From contig OZ029917.1 of assembly GCA_964023275.1 (NCBI GenBank), positions 24,672,505-24,736,504 of the forward strand: DNA of 64,000 nucleotides, in the 5' to 3' direction. The stretch is from Norana najaformis (Eukaryota; Annelida; Clitellata; Crassiclitellata; Hormogastridae). Made by a program: the position numbers and the translations under genes. This document shows, piece by piece, positions 1 to 13,100 of this stretch (position 1 is the first letter of the stretch; every line of letters starts with the position of its first letter). The notes beneath the pieces were generated by a model. It made no database searches. It was given only the letters and a program-made list of their open reading frames with translations, and was not told where the DNA came from.

Positions 1-874
1 TACTTCACTGGTTGCCTTTCTCAGCTCAAGAATTCAAGATCCCTGACCCAGAGGAAACTTGTTGCATCCTTGCAATGTCTTCTGCCCAGAAATACTACAA
101 ACACCATTTGTCAACAATTGAAACAGTATTTTCACCTGGTTTTTGGATGGGATTGCTTCTGAGTTGATATCTTGAAGATATTTACTCTGAAGCAATCTAC
201 TCAAAAATGGATAAATTAATGATATGGTTGTCATAATTAAAATTCCAGTGGTAGTTTGGTTTTTGACCTAGCCAAACAATTTCTTGTGTCTGCTGCTTGA
301 TACAAGGAATCTTGTAAGTGAACAGGAGGCTATTTAGGAACATAGTTTAAAGTATCATTTAACAGTGACTTGCCATTTAAGTAGTTTTCGAATCCAGCTA
401 AAAGGTAAAGGTTGTTAGAACTTAAGCTACAGTTTTTTCACCTGATTTGATCTACCAGAGAAACCCCTTTCCAATTCTGTGGATTCAGCATTGAGCAGTG
501 TGGATATTCTCAGTAGACTTGTATTATGAAATGCTGTGCATCACAAACCATCTGGAATTGACATAATGCTTAAAGTGGTTACTGGTGGTGTTGATGTGAT
601 CTGGGAGATGTATTGAAGTTAAGCACCACTGAACTTGAGTGTTTTACCCTCTTTAAAGTCCCACTTTTGGTTCAGTATGCACTTAATGACTGTATAACCA
701 TCACTTTATACCTTGTGCATAATATGATAATAGCACAATAGAAGTCAATGGATTAGATAAGATTTGATTGCATTTTGTCAGCTGAGGTGCTATGTGGACC
801 TTTAAACGAAATGTATTTACTGGTAGTGATGTGGCTTTACTTTGCATAGTAACATTCCTCAAAATTTTCTTTAG
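1..874 (+). other. Upstream intron of the BET gene, no coding content
   Basis: No coding exon is seen here. The stretch ends in a pyrimidine-rich tract and AG (873-874) that looks like a splice acceptor, so it is read as the 3' part of an intron that separates a non-coding first exon, outside the window, from the ATG exon. The promoter is therefore not in view. Composition is T/G-rich like the later introns. Confidence 0.6.
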
Positions 875-1153
875 ACTGGTTAGTTAATGGCGACTGACGG
901 CGTGCCGAAGTCCGATAGTCTGACGCTGGCATCAGAAGTGAATGATGCTAAGAGTCATGTCTCAGTGAGTGGGCCAGGCAATGAACGGTCTTCAAACCCT
1001 GTGGTTCCTCAAGGTCTCCATCAGAACAAGACAGGTGTCAGAGTGACGAACCAGATCAACTATCTTCAGAAGGTTGTGCTGAAGGCACTCTGGAAGCACC
1101 AGTTTGCCTGGCCATTTCATCAACCAGTCGATGCACAGAAGCTCAACCTACCT
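875..1153 (+). CDS. BET exon with start codon; first part of bromodomain 1
   Basis: The acceptor AG is at 873-874, followed by 12 nt of 5' UTR and ATG 887. It codes residues 1-89: a Ser-rich leader, then [20 protein letters not shown] and the WPF shelf at 75-77. It ends phase 0 after AACCTACCT, before donor GTAAGT at 1154. TAG 881-883 is in frame upstream of the ATG. Confidence 0.93.
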
Positions 1154-4100
1154 GTAAGTGTGATCAGTGATAAGAGTTAGAGTAAGGTTGGAAAGGGTAA
1201 TTACTTGTTCTTTGAATTGTTCCTACTGTAGGCATGATTGTGGCGTTGAAGGAAGTTATTTGTTGAAGTGCACAAAACTGCTGCAATCTGACAAGAAGTT
1301 AGGATAGAAGAGAACTAGGCTGAAATATAATAATGTGAATGAATTTCCAAATGAAATTGAGATTGGCAATGTTTTAATTTTCTGAAGAACGGGTAGGATA
1401 AATATGAAAAGAATAATCAGAACTGATACTGCTGACGTGTCTGTCATGTGTGGTACCTGAAGAAGGATATGGAAAGAAGGAGATGGACAGACCAGTACTA
1501 CAAAGGTAGCAGAATGGAGGAACAAGCGGAGTATGAAAAACTAGAAAAGAAGGAAATGGGAATCGAAGGCGATAATGATAGAGGCCAGTGTTTTTGTTGG
1601 AAGTGACAAAATAACAAGTTGTACATTAGCAGGAAATGATGAGAAATATGATGAGCGGCAAGAACAAGAGAAAAGTGAGAGTCTGTGATGAATGGAGTTT
1701 CATTGCTGCTTTGTTTTCATTTCAACTGCTAGATTGTTTAATTCAAAACTATGCCTCTGACAGCTACTGTTGATAGAGGTATGCCATAAACGAGCAGTTA
1801 CAAGCTGTATCGTAATTTTATTTATTACTGAACATTTGTACAACACCTCTTTAGAATATCTCACAGTTGTGTTTAGATAAGGCTAAGAGGAATGATGACT
1901 GGGCAGTTAGAGGAATGTGCTGAGAAAGAAGAAGAAAAAGACAAAACTAAAGATAATCTAGGTGAGAATCCTCAAGGGTATCTACTCTGATGTAAAGACT
2001 TCTATAGTGCCATTATCATAATGCTCAAGGTATCAGTCGATGGTTGCTTCAAGTCAAAATTGCAATCCAAAATCATAATCCGTTGGAGATGCCGGGTCGA
2101 ATTCTTATAAGTCACAGAAAACAGGCTACCGTGTGTGATCAGGTTGAAAGGGTATTAACGAGAGCAATGGTGCAGTGACTATGATGATTGGATATAATGC
2201 CAGTAGCTTCTTATAGCATACTTCTGACACAACATAGGTGAAGGCACTTAATTATACAGTCAGTAAATCTGAGATGCAGATGAATCTTTGCTAGTGGCCA
2301 GTGTTAACATTATATGGCATTTCCAGTGTGTTTGACAGTTAATAAAATATATACTCTATTTTCCGAGCATTAAGTCACTCTTCTGTGGGATGCAGTGACA
2401 CAGAAATGGCAAAATTGTTGTAAAGACAAAACATAGGTCACATTGGCATGTAGAGTGCACCCCTACTCAAATTTCTGGTAAGAAGGCATATTATTGTGTT
2501 GGCTAACGATGGCTATAAATATATGGCCTTCATTAGCAACCAGCTACTCAAAAATAACTTTGTTGAAATAAGATTATTTTTTAACTTTTGAGATTAAAAA
2601 TTTCCAACATTTGTTGTTTGTTGTGATTGATTTATGATGTGACAGTACTTAGTAATTACTTCGTTCTATAAATCCTGCAATAAAATATATTATATTGAAT
2701 GATAAAAAGGCACTGTTAACTATTAAACAAGTAAATATATTAACAAGTCTAGAGTTTTCAAATTTTCTTGTAAATGTCGCACTTTTCAAGAGCTTGCACT
2801 TATGGAAGTTCATATAAAAAAACTACAACATACTGTCTGGAAAATACAGTAGTTATTAAGAATTTTGAAATGATAACAGTATTTGACATGGTTATGTTAA
2901 GATTGGACTTTATCGGGTGACTGGTTGGTTTTGAGAAGAATGATGGTTCTTGGATCATTCCGTCTTACAAGGAATGTGACATTTGAACCATGGTTTTTCA
3001 TGCATCCTTCAAGCCACTTAATCAGAGATGCATATTTGAGAAATCCATTCAGCAAAACACTGGTTACTTTACATCCATGTAATAAATGGGCTGTGGTTGT
3101 GTGATCTTATTTGTAAAATGTTTTAGGACTACTACAAAATCATAAAGCATCCGATGGACATGGGGACAATTAAGAAACGTCTTGACAGCAACTTCTATCG
3201 TTCGGCACAGGATTGCATCAAAGACTTCAATCAAATGTTCACCAACTGCTATACATACAACAAACCTGGCGAAGTAAGTAACTGATGTCTATTCAGTCTA
3301 ATTAAAGTCCATTCCCACATTAGTTAAAATGAACTCACAATTACATGGGTAAAGACTTGTTAAACTCTCTGTCTGTGTGCCATATAACACGAATTCTGAT
3401 ACAAGATGGTTGGGGACTTGGATTCAAAAATTATTTCACCCACTGAAAATAAACTCACTGTAAGGCAGGTCTTGATATGGCTCCCAAAGACAGCGTTTTA
3501 ATAAGTTTCTGGTGTAGTTTGACGAGTTTGAATTATAGAGAAGCATGTGTGTAACTATATGTTACATGTGTAACTGTATACTTATATGTAAATAAATAAT
3601 GCATGAAATTAATGTAACTTTGAAGATGTCTAGAGTGCTGTAATCATTCAATAAACTGACCTAACTTTAAGCAGCTCAAGGTTTCATTTTTTTTCAACTT
3701 ACCAGTTGGAGTTCTTAACACTGTTCAGTTAGTTGCTTTTTATAGCACTTACGGTACTTCTGTAACGCTTGTTCTGGAGCATTGTGTAAATACTTGGCTA
3801 AATTACATTACATGTATGTCACAGATTGTCATATGTTTATTTATAAGTCATTGATGAGCTTTGTGGGTGTTTGCGGTACAGGATATTGTAATCATGTGCC
3901 AGGCGCTGGAAAAAGTCTTCCTCAGCAAGCTGGCTGATATGCCACCAGAGGTCTGTCACTTCTCATGCTTTTTAACTTGTTGAGATTTTTCGGAACTACA
4001 AAATGATTATTAATATTTTAAAGTGAAAAATCTAATATGTGGGTGATTGAATGGCTATAGATTAATTAATTGCATGGATGTATGCAAGGATGGATCAGTA

Positions 4101-7100
4101 AGCTAGTGGAGTGTGTATGGATTTGCAGACCAATGTGCCCTCTGAGTTGCGTGTGTGCATGTGAGTACGCTTTTTGAGGATAGCATGCACGGTCATTTCT
4201 CTTAGTATAAACATTTTGAGTGTTCCTTTTAGTTCAGAGTTATATTTAGCTCAGTTGCTGGTGTATTTAGTAGGGCTGTGCCAAGTACTTGAGTTGCTCG
4301 ACTCCAAATTGGAGTTGTGTAATATTTTTTCACTCAAGTACTTATTATAAAATAAGGAAGTAATGTTTTGTTTAATTTTGAAATGCAAACTTGTAATGAG
4401 TGTAAATACTGTGGTCAGCTTTCTAAGTTTAGTCAATTTCTCAGCCAATCATTTCTCTATTTCATCATTTTGTGACCAGTTACTTGGATGGTGCAGCACA
4501 GCATTTAACCTGCCATGTTCAGAATTTCAAAACAGGGTTTCCGTGCCCATGTTCAAAACTATGTGTGATGCCAGTCTGTTATAAGAAGCTTGTGGCATAA
4601 TATCTAATCAACAGTCATTGCAAACTTTGCTCTCATTAATACCCTTTCGACATGCTCACCCACAGTAGCTTGGTTTCTGGATCCTCTGACCTGTCAGAAT
4701 TTGACTGGGCTTATCTGATGGATTATGATTTTGAAGCGTCCACTGAGATGCACAATTATGGTCCACATGATATGCCGGACTACTGAGCTGGCCACCATTT
4801 GCCATCAGTGCTCACATGCTGTGAACCTTATGAGTACAGCTTTCTTGTCTCTGACCTTTAGTCACTATGATGGTTACTGCTTGATGGTCTAAGCCTGATT
4901 GCTGTCTCACTAACATCATACTGCATGAATATTGTAAAGAATAGGTGACTGAAAAACTACCTCACATACAGGTTTTGTTTGAACCTTTTAACAAATCATC
5001 GCTTTTCTAATGCCATTCTTGAGGAGTTAACTGACATCTGTAAAATTTTCCAGAAATGCTGTTTGATGACAGTCTAAGTGCATCAGTTAGTAAAGGCAAA
5101 AAATTGCCAAGTCTGGCTCACAGTACCCTGGAGAATACATACACTTAAGTGATGATGTTGAAGAGCTGTTAAGCAGCCTCAGACATTGACACAGCTGCTC
5201 TAGCCTGATTTATTCAGCGAGTCTGCAACTACTTGGACTGCAGATTTCCAGAAGACAAGTTGCTAGAATGGAAGATGCTTGAACAGCCAATTGGACAAGC
5301 ATGGGTCAGTGCAGAAGTTTTGCTGTGGCTGTCCCTAGATCTTGGAACTGCCTGCCTGGTGACCTGCGGCATACACTTCTCAGCCTTTCTCCCCTTCTCT
5401 TCTGCAAGGGCTTGAAGACCTACTTGTTCCTCAGTAGTTCTGCGTGTTCGGGCCGGGAGCGTCTCTGATGGGTATACCTTGAAGTGTCGCTTTATAAATT
5501 TTTTATTACGATTATGATTATGAATGCAATTTTATGGCCTTTGAGTTTAGACCTAACAGATGTGCAGTCTTGTAACAGACCAGAGCACTGGCTCCAAATG
5601 ACTGGTTTATGTGATGGATCAATGGGTGGGTGAACTTGTTATTCAAAATAAGCAGATGCGAGAGATATCTGATAAATATCATAAGTAATACAATATTGTG
5701 AACAACTTGGTCTGCTTTTGTTTGTAGGAAGTTGAGCTAACTCCCCTTGGCAAAAAGGGTAAACCTACAAAGATGACTCCTCCTTCACTGAACACCCCAG
5801 CCGGGCCTTTGAGCAACACCACAGCAACCAGTGTCAGCAGCACTCCTGTGAGCCGACCACTAACTAACAACATCCCAGCAACAGATGCATCCCACAGTCG
5901 CCCGTCTGTTGCCCCGAATGCCTTACGTTCACCCTTACCCAGTCACACTCCATCAACTCCAGTCAGTGCTGGGCGAGTCAACAATGTAGGTGTCACACCG
6001 ACTGGACAGTCAGCAAAAATGCCAAGCATGGGGGTGATACCGCCATCACAGCCCACTAAGGTAAGGCTTCTTGGTTGTACCCAATCTCTAGATAAATTGA
6101 CAGTGAAACAGAAAATTCCTGAAAATTTTAACAGAAACTCATGCCTAAATTCTGTTTGCTATAGGCCACTTGGTCTTTCTCTGGGTTGATCTCATTGATT
6201 TAACAGGACTGTATGGTGTTGTTTCTATGTGCTGTTCAACTGAATTGCTCTTTAGTTTGGCAACAATGCTTTAGAAATGATTTTGTCATGAAGTGGCATA
6301 AACTTTTTCAAGTACATTGTTTTGCTTTAAGCAGTTCCTATTGATAGAACCACACAGTTAATTGGCTTCAACACAAACTGCAATACAATCCAACATGTAG
6401 ACAACCTTTCTTTGCATTTTTATGCTCTGCCATTGAGCTGCATCTTAAAATAATGTGCTTCAGTGGTACAGTACTGTGAGTATGGTATTATGCTGAGTAA
6501 TCATCAAGTTTAAAGTGCACATTTGCATAGGAAATTTCCATGACATAAAGTTGATAAGTCATCATGTTATTGACTTTCTTGTGATTGGCTGGCAGGTTCC
6601 TGGCTTAAGACAATTTTTCCATGACATCACTGGGTTGTTGACTTGTTTCAGCACGTGCTGATCACATGCTTTGAGTTAGTGGGTATGTCTTGCTGGCACA
6701 CAGTGGTCATGTGCCTTTGATTGCTGGTTGTGTGTGGTTGCCACATATCTAGGGCATGGTGGGGTGCTAGTGTGATGTTAGATGGTGCATAATTAGTCAT
6801 GTGGGTGCTTGCACGGGAAATGATGCGTTTATGTTGTGGTGAGTCTTAGGCCAGTCTAGACCAGTTTGTACTGGTCTGCTGTCATGGCGAGAGATTCTAT
6901 AAAATTCAGTTGCAAATACATTGTTGGGAGAGCACAAAAATGATTTTTGCAGAAGTGGTCACTTGAGTGCTTTGTTGATAATTTGAGTGACAAACATTGC
7001 CGAAAGATTCATTTGTTGAAAGATTCATAGCAACTGTTAACTTTTAAGTACTGTCAAGTACTGGTGTCATGGAACTGTTCAGTTATTTCAATTATATACA

Positions 7101-10100
7101 CGAAAATCAAAGACTGTGCCTACTCGGCAAACAATTAGCTGACTTGCTGGCTTACATTTTTTGCTAATTGGAAGTTTCTTTGACCTTGTTGGCTGACTTA
7201 CTCTCTGACTGACTTGATTGACTGACAGGCTTAATGACTGACATACTTACAGACATAAGAAACTGACAGACTTTCATGAGAAACTAAACTCATTGGCTTA
7301 GCACTTGATTCGTTGATGCACTGATTAATTATATTTGATGATGCTTTGAGTAAGAACTGGCCAAATGATCAACTGCCTGGTTCTCTGATGATCCAGACAA
7401 AGAAAGGAGTTAAGCGAAAGGCGGACACGACAACTCCTGGTGCCCTGATTCATGCCTCTTCTCCCTATGATCCAACCTTTGAGGTTTCGGCCTCAATCAA
7501 GGCGCAGACAAAGCAGCTCGTGGCTGATGGTAGAGCTGTCAAGAAAGTTCGCAAAGATTCTTTTGACGATTCAAAGTCGTACAAGCAGGACGGAGCAGCT
7601 GCTCCACTGGATTTCTGTCGCGAAATCCTGAAAGAATTGTTTGGCAAGAAACATGCGGTAAAGTACCACGTTCTTAAGGCATGATTTGGGAGGTCAAGCC
7701 AAATAAATGTGCAGTTCTTATTACCATATTTTCACACACATAACTCGCACATGGATATAACCCACACACATATAACCTGCAAATATGTATAAACATTTGG
7801 TGTAGCTCGCACAGGTGTAGAGGCCAACTGAAATTCGGTTTCGGCGCCGAAAGTGTCCATATGGCGACTTTCGGCATAGTTTCGGTTTTGGCCGAAAGAG
7901 AAAAGCTAACTTTCGGTTTACTTTCGGTTTCGGCCGAAAGTGATCTCGGCTTTCGGTCGTCAACCGAAAGTCTATTGTTACGCTCACAGGTGGTCTGTCT
8001 GCTGCTGTAGCTAATATATGTAACTAGCGGTAATAGCGGTGAGCAGCTGTTTAGTACAGCAGGACAGTTGTATGCTGATTGGTGCAGCAGCCTGCTGGGC
8101 GAGAATGCCGCAAAACTGCTGTTTCTGTACTACAATATTCGTTTGTTTGGATTCAATTACTAACGCCCACGGACACACACAAACTATGTAAGTTTGTATC
8201 TTTCGGTTTCGGCTGAAAGTTTTGTTAAACTTTCGGTTTTGGCCGAAAGTAATTTTTGACTTTCTGTATGGTTTCGGTTTCGGCCAAAACCAGAAATTCA
8301 CTTTCGGTCGGCCTCTACACATGTGTATACCTTGGAAACCCACGCAGACCGTACAGGAAATAGGTTGGAAATGTTAATCTATGTCTTAAAATGTCTTAAC
8401 TGTAGCATGCTGTTTATTTTAACTATATTCTCATTTAATTGAATGAAAATGTGGATTTTTCAACCTTTCTTTTGGTAAAATAACCATGTTAACAATGCTA
8501 CAGGAATCTTGATTTGTTTAAGTGTACACAGGATTTGGGATCCATATCAATTACCATGTTATGGCAAGGGCCCCATTAAACTGAAATGGTATTTTGCGAC
8601 CATTTTCGCATCTGTGTAGCTGTGAAAGACTTAGAACTCGGTATGGTCACAAAAAATAGTCTACAAGATACTCTCCACTGGCATCATTGAACTTGTAAAG
8701 GCTGCCAGAAAGTTCTGTTTTAAATTTTTATTTTAATGTTTTTATTTTTGTTTTAAAATCAGAATTGCATTTTGGAATGTATGCAATTTTAAATAAATTC
8801 GGTTGAATGTGTTGTGTTCTTTGTTCTAATTTTTGATTTTCTGCTTTCAGGCACCATGAAATTCCAACTGCTTGTATGGAATGCTGTAGATAAATTTATG
8901 TGTCACTTATATTAGATCAATGAAGTACATAAAAAACATCTTAAACTAAACAATACTTAATAAAGAAATTCTTGCTTTATTTGGATATTTTATTCAAGCA
9001 GATAAAATTGTCTAGTCTAGGTTTTGTTAAAAAATGGCAAGTTGTTTGCTTCTTGCTTCTTCTGCTTAACAACTTGCAGCAATGAGCTATCTCAGAGCAA
9101 TCTCTAAGGCCACAAATGACTTTGGAACATGATCTAGTTCATCTTCGTCCTCTTACTTTGTCTAGCAGTTTAGGTCTAGCAATTTTCCTAGAAAATTAAA
9201 TAAATTATTTTGGCAAACCAACTATGCAAATGATGATTGTACAATAAAATCTTGTACATATCTTGAAGAGTTCTCTGCCAACAGAATCATATTTGTTTTT
9301 ATGGCGCATGTTGTTAATAGTGAGAAATGTATTGACGACTCGAAAGTGTCTCTAGCACAGCTTCAAAGATCTGCTTATTCTTGAGCCTGACTGTAATGGA
9401 CAGGCCAGGTGTGCCTGTCCTTAATGGACAGGACAGGTGTGCTTGTCCAAATCTCATAATTGTTCTTCCCTGTCATTTCAAGGATTAACTACATGCTATC
9501 TGCTAATACAGTAGTTCCAGACAGTCATGTTAATTGGGCCTATAACTGATGTAATAGTTTGTGAGTGTATTCCATGTGGTATCTTTGGTTGCCATATTAG
9601 ATTTCTTGGGTCAGTTTTAATACTGGTAGTCTTTAAATTAATATTTAAATTAAATCTTTAGTTTGGAAAGGGTACAAAATAATGCAAAATATTTAAGTCA
9701 GAACAACTACAATCTTTAGCAGTTGCTTTCAATTTAGCCACCTGTCACAAATTTGTTTATTGGTGTTGTGCAAGTTACAGTACAGTACCGTCTGGAAAAC
9801 GCAATAAGCTCTGGGTGACCATCTCTGTAAAATAAATTGATATAACCCACACACCAAGATAACCTGCAGGGTGGGGTATGATATTTGTAAAATTTGATAT
9901 AACCTGTGGGATATATGTGTGAAAATATGGTAACAGATATCATTGTGGGGTAAGATAAGGTAACAAGGTAATCATTCACTAAGAGTTATACTAAATTTCG
10001 AGAATCTTTTGATCACCTTGTTACCAAACTGCTGAATTTAGTTATATAATTTTTCAGATGATGTAATTTCAGCAGTGGTGATGTTAAACTAAGTGAATTT

Positions 10101-13100
10101 TTTAAAAGTAAATGACCTCTATTGTTCTGTAATTCTTGCAATGCAACTGTTCACGTTTATTTTGTTACATTAGGTGAGTAGTGGTCCTTCACAGGCCAAA
10201 TCGGTGAAAACAGTTCAAAAGGTGTAGCATGACAGACTTATAGGGGCCATTATATTGGTTTAAAATAGTTGGAAAACTTTAAAATAATTAAATAATTTAG
10301 TTCTTGAATCAAAATTTTATGTCACTGTCCTGAAAGTGAAGTTTATGTTGGTTACTTTTTGCTGTAGGGTTATGCTTGGCCATTCTACCAGCCAGTAGAT
10401 GCTGAGTTGCTGGGTCTTGAAGACTATCATGAGGTGATCACCAAACCTATGGACCTGGGAACAGTCAAGGTACTGCACTGCTTTCTTTTCAATTTGTTCA
10501 AGCAAGGGAAAAGCAAAATCTAAAGTGACTGTCTGAATTACCTGAGAACTTACCTGAAGCATACAAACATGAGTCTGAGAAATACAGCAAAACATGGCTT
10601 TCTCTTAGTAACCAAATACAGAATTTTGAGTGTCTTTGAACCCTCTGAGGTCCATTTAACCATGTCCATGGTTGTTTCACTGTTTGCACAGGACAAAACA
10701 AAGTGTAGAAACAGCTGACTAACTGGTGTTTTATAATAAAATATCATCTGAATCTTCTAAGTTGTGGCTTGTTGCATGTTGTGACAAGTTTACACTTCAG
10801 TTCTGTCATTCATTATATAAAATTCCTTTTTCTATACTGTACAGTTATCTTTAAATTTGCATAGAATGGCCAAAATTGTTGAGCCATAACTCTTAAGTCC
10901 CGTCATGCAATGTGTAAACTTTATCTGACCACCTCAATTGACAGACAAGATTCCGCTGTCTTTGCTGACTATCTTTGTCTTCTATATTCTGCACCAATCC
11001 TTTTCTTTTTATTCTTGGTCACTGACCACAAGCCTTTTCTTCTTTCTAGCATCGTGCAATCAGTTGGTGTCCACTGACCACATTTTGTCTTCTTTCATTG
11101 CACCAACACAGCATTTTGTGGCAGTGCAGTCAGTGCTCGATGTTTATTATTATTATTATTGTTGTTATTGTTATAAGAAGATTTATAAAGTGCAAGTTAA
11201 TATAACCTACGGGCGCTGAACCCATGGTGACTGATGATGATGAAGTTAATATAACGAAGTACACTGCAAATGCTCAGTGATGGCTTTCTGGACTGCCATT
11301 TGTGTGAGAGAGGTCAAACAAAAGTAATTTCATTAAACACTTCCACATCTATTCCTGCTTTCCAAATACTTTCAGTAAAATCCATGCAGACTTGAATTGT
11401 TCTCTTTTGTGGTTCAGTTTGACTCTTGCTATACATCAAACCAAGAAAGGGTTTCTTGGAGGCTAGTTAAGAATTTGTCTGCTTTGGTCTTAAAACTCAT
11501 CTTTCTTAACCATTGGTTTCTCTGACATCTATCAGTCTTAACTGATTTGTGATGTACGATTAGTTGCTGTGGTTTCCATCAAAGTGTCCATTGACTGATG
11601 CCTTGTGTATGATGATAACAACACTACAGAAGTCTTCATATAAGATAGGATTTTACTAACTGCAATTTCTATAGGATGCTTAATTTCTATGAATGCTTTT
11701 GATTGCTCAGTTGTTACTGCTGGCTCATTAGAGTTTGAAATTTGAAAACTTTGACCGGTGGCTGAGGAGTTGGTTTAACATAAATTTTATAGGGTAAAAT
11801 CAGGTCTTGGTTCCTTAGCTGAAATCCACTTCCCCATTACCAAGGATAGAATTTTGGGATAAAATATTTTTTAAGTGGCATTTCCTGTACCATGAAGATG
11901 GACAATAGTCTGTTAGTTAGCCTGCTGGACTATTGAATAACGCTGAGGTTGGGAGTTCAGATCCTCGCCAGGAAAAATGCTTTTCAGGATTTTTCTATTC
12001 CACTAATGGAATATTCCACTAATGGCTGTAAAACGAGTGCATGAACTGTATGGTGTTGTTGTGAAGCTTAGGTGGCAAGTGAGAAAAATATCCACCTGCC
12101 GTCGTATGCTGAAGCTAAGAATATGAAGTTACTAACACCTTGTACTGTACCCACTATTGTCACATGAGGTTAACTTTAAAAGGCTCGTCTGATATTCTCT
12201 GTATAATTATTCTAATGAGGTTGTGAAATATTTTTCATTGGTAATGTTCCTCATAATTAGTATGGTGATATAGAGAAAATAATGCCCTGTAAAACTGTCA
12301 CAACAACTAGGTGTCCCATGGTCTGCAAATATTTTGTTAAAAGTATCTAAATATATGTAGCATGACAAACGCAAAATGCCTTACCAAAACAGCAGGAAAG
12401 GAAATAGCCTGACTGAGCGTGTTCACGTGAATTCATTAAATCTACTTCCTCTGTTTAGATATTCTACGCTACACTGCATTCATTGTAGAGTGTGTTAACT
12501 AACACAGGGTCTTAAGTTAGTAGCTTTGGGCACATGACAGCACTTTGTATTATGTGGAATCGCTGGTAAAACTGTAGCATGTAAACATGTCCATACTGTA
12601 TTCTGAAGCATTTCTAGTCGTGTGTAGTGACACTTCTGTGTTCATAACTTTTAAAATAAGGTAGAGCTGTTGATTGTATTCATTGTGCCTGTGCAGTGAA
12701 TTATAGCAGTTTGATATTCACAGCATCATCCTTTCTTGTGGGACGCGGTGGTGTAATGGTATGTTCGATGCCTTGTAACCGGAGGGTCGCGGGTTCGAAT
12801 CTACCTCACGCCACTGGGTAGCGACCTTGGACAAGTTGCTCACCCACAGTTGTCTGTGAGGAAGGCAACGGGAAACCACCTCACTCATCTCATCCCTGGG
12901 TGGCATAAAAGCCAATGGACCTGCCTTCGGGAAGAGAACTCATCATCATCATCATCATCCTTTCTTGTGGGTGTGAGGCAATTATTTATGGGTTGTGACA
13001 CCCAATTACATTTGAGTTGATTATGTCGATATAAGATAGAGTATGATTGTTGTTGTAGCGAAAAATCGAAAATGGCGAGTATCGCTTGGCATCAGAATTT

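Larger units (their letters stand above)
7658..10367 (+). other. BET intron 5, repeat-rich
   Basis: 2.7 kb. It holds a candidate 2.2-kb inverted-repeat element (7721-9933) with a hAT MITE (7818-8317) inserted inside it. The rest (8400-9730) is AT-rich without recognisable content. Acceptor GCTGTAG. Confidence 0.8.
10470..13058 (+). other. BET intron 6
   Basis: 2.6 kb. It contains two SINEs (11893-12132 and 12743-12952). The rest is AT-rich. Acceptor TGTTGTAG. Confidence 0.85.

Noticed and set aside
4270-4345. TAGGGCTGTGCC followed by inverted CAAGTACTTGAG words, like one end of a hAT element
   Set aside because: No matching opposite end or 8-bp duplication was found, so the element cannot be bounded.
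12743-12815. Possible tRNA gene with A and B boxes
   Set aside because: The acceptor and anticodon stems do not pair, a long unrelated body and an (ATC)n tail follow, and a 19-bp target duplication flanks it. It is a SINE. The same applies to the tRNA-like heads at 19135, 27020, 28075, 35150 and 61400.
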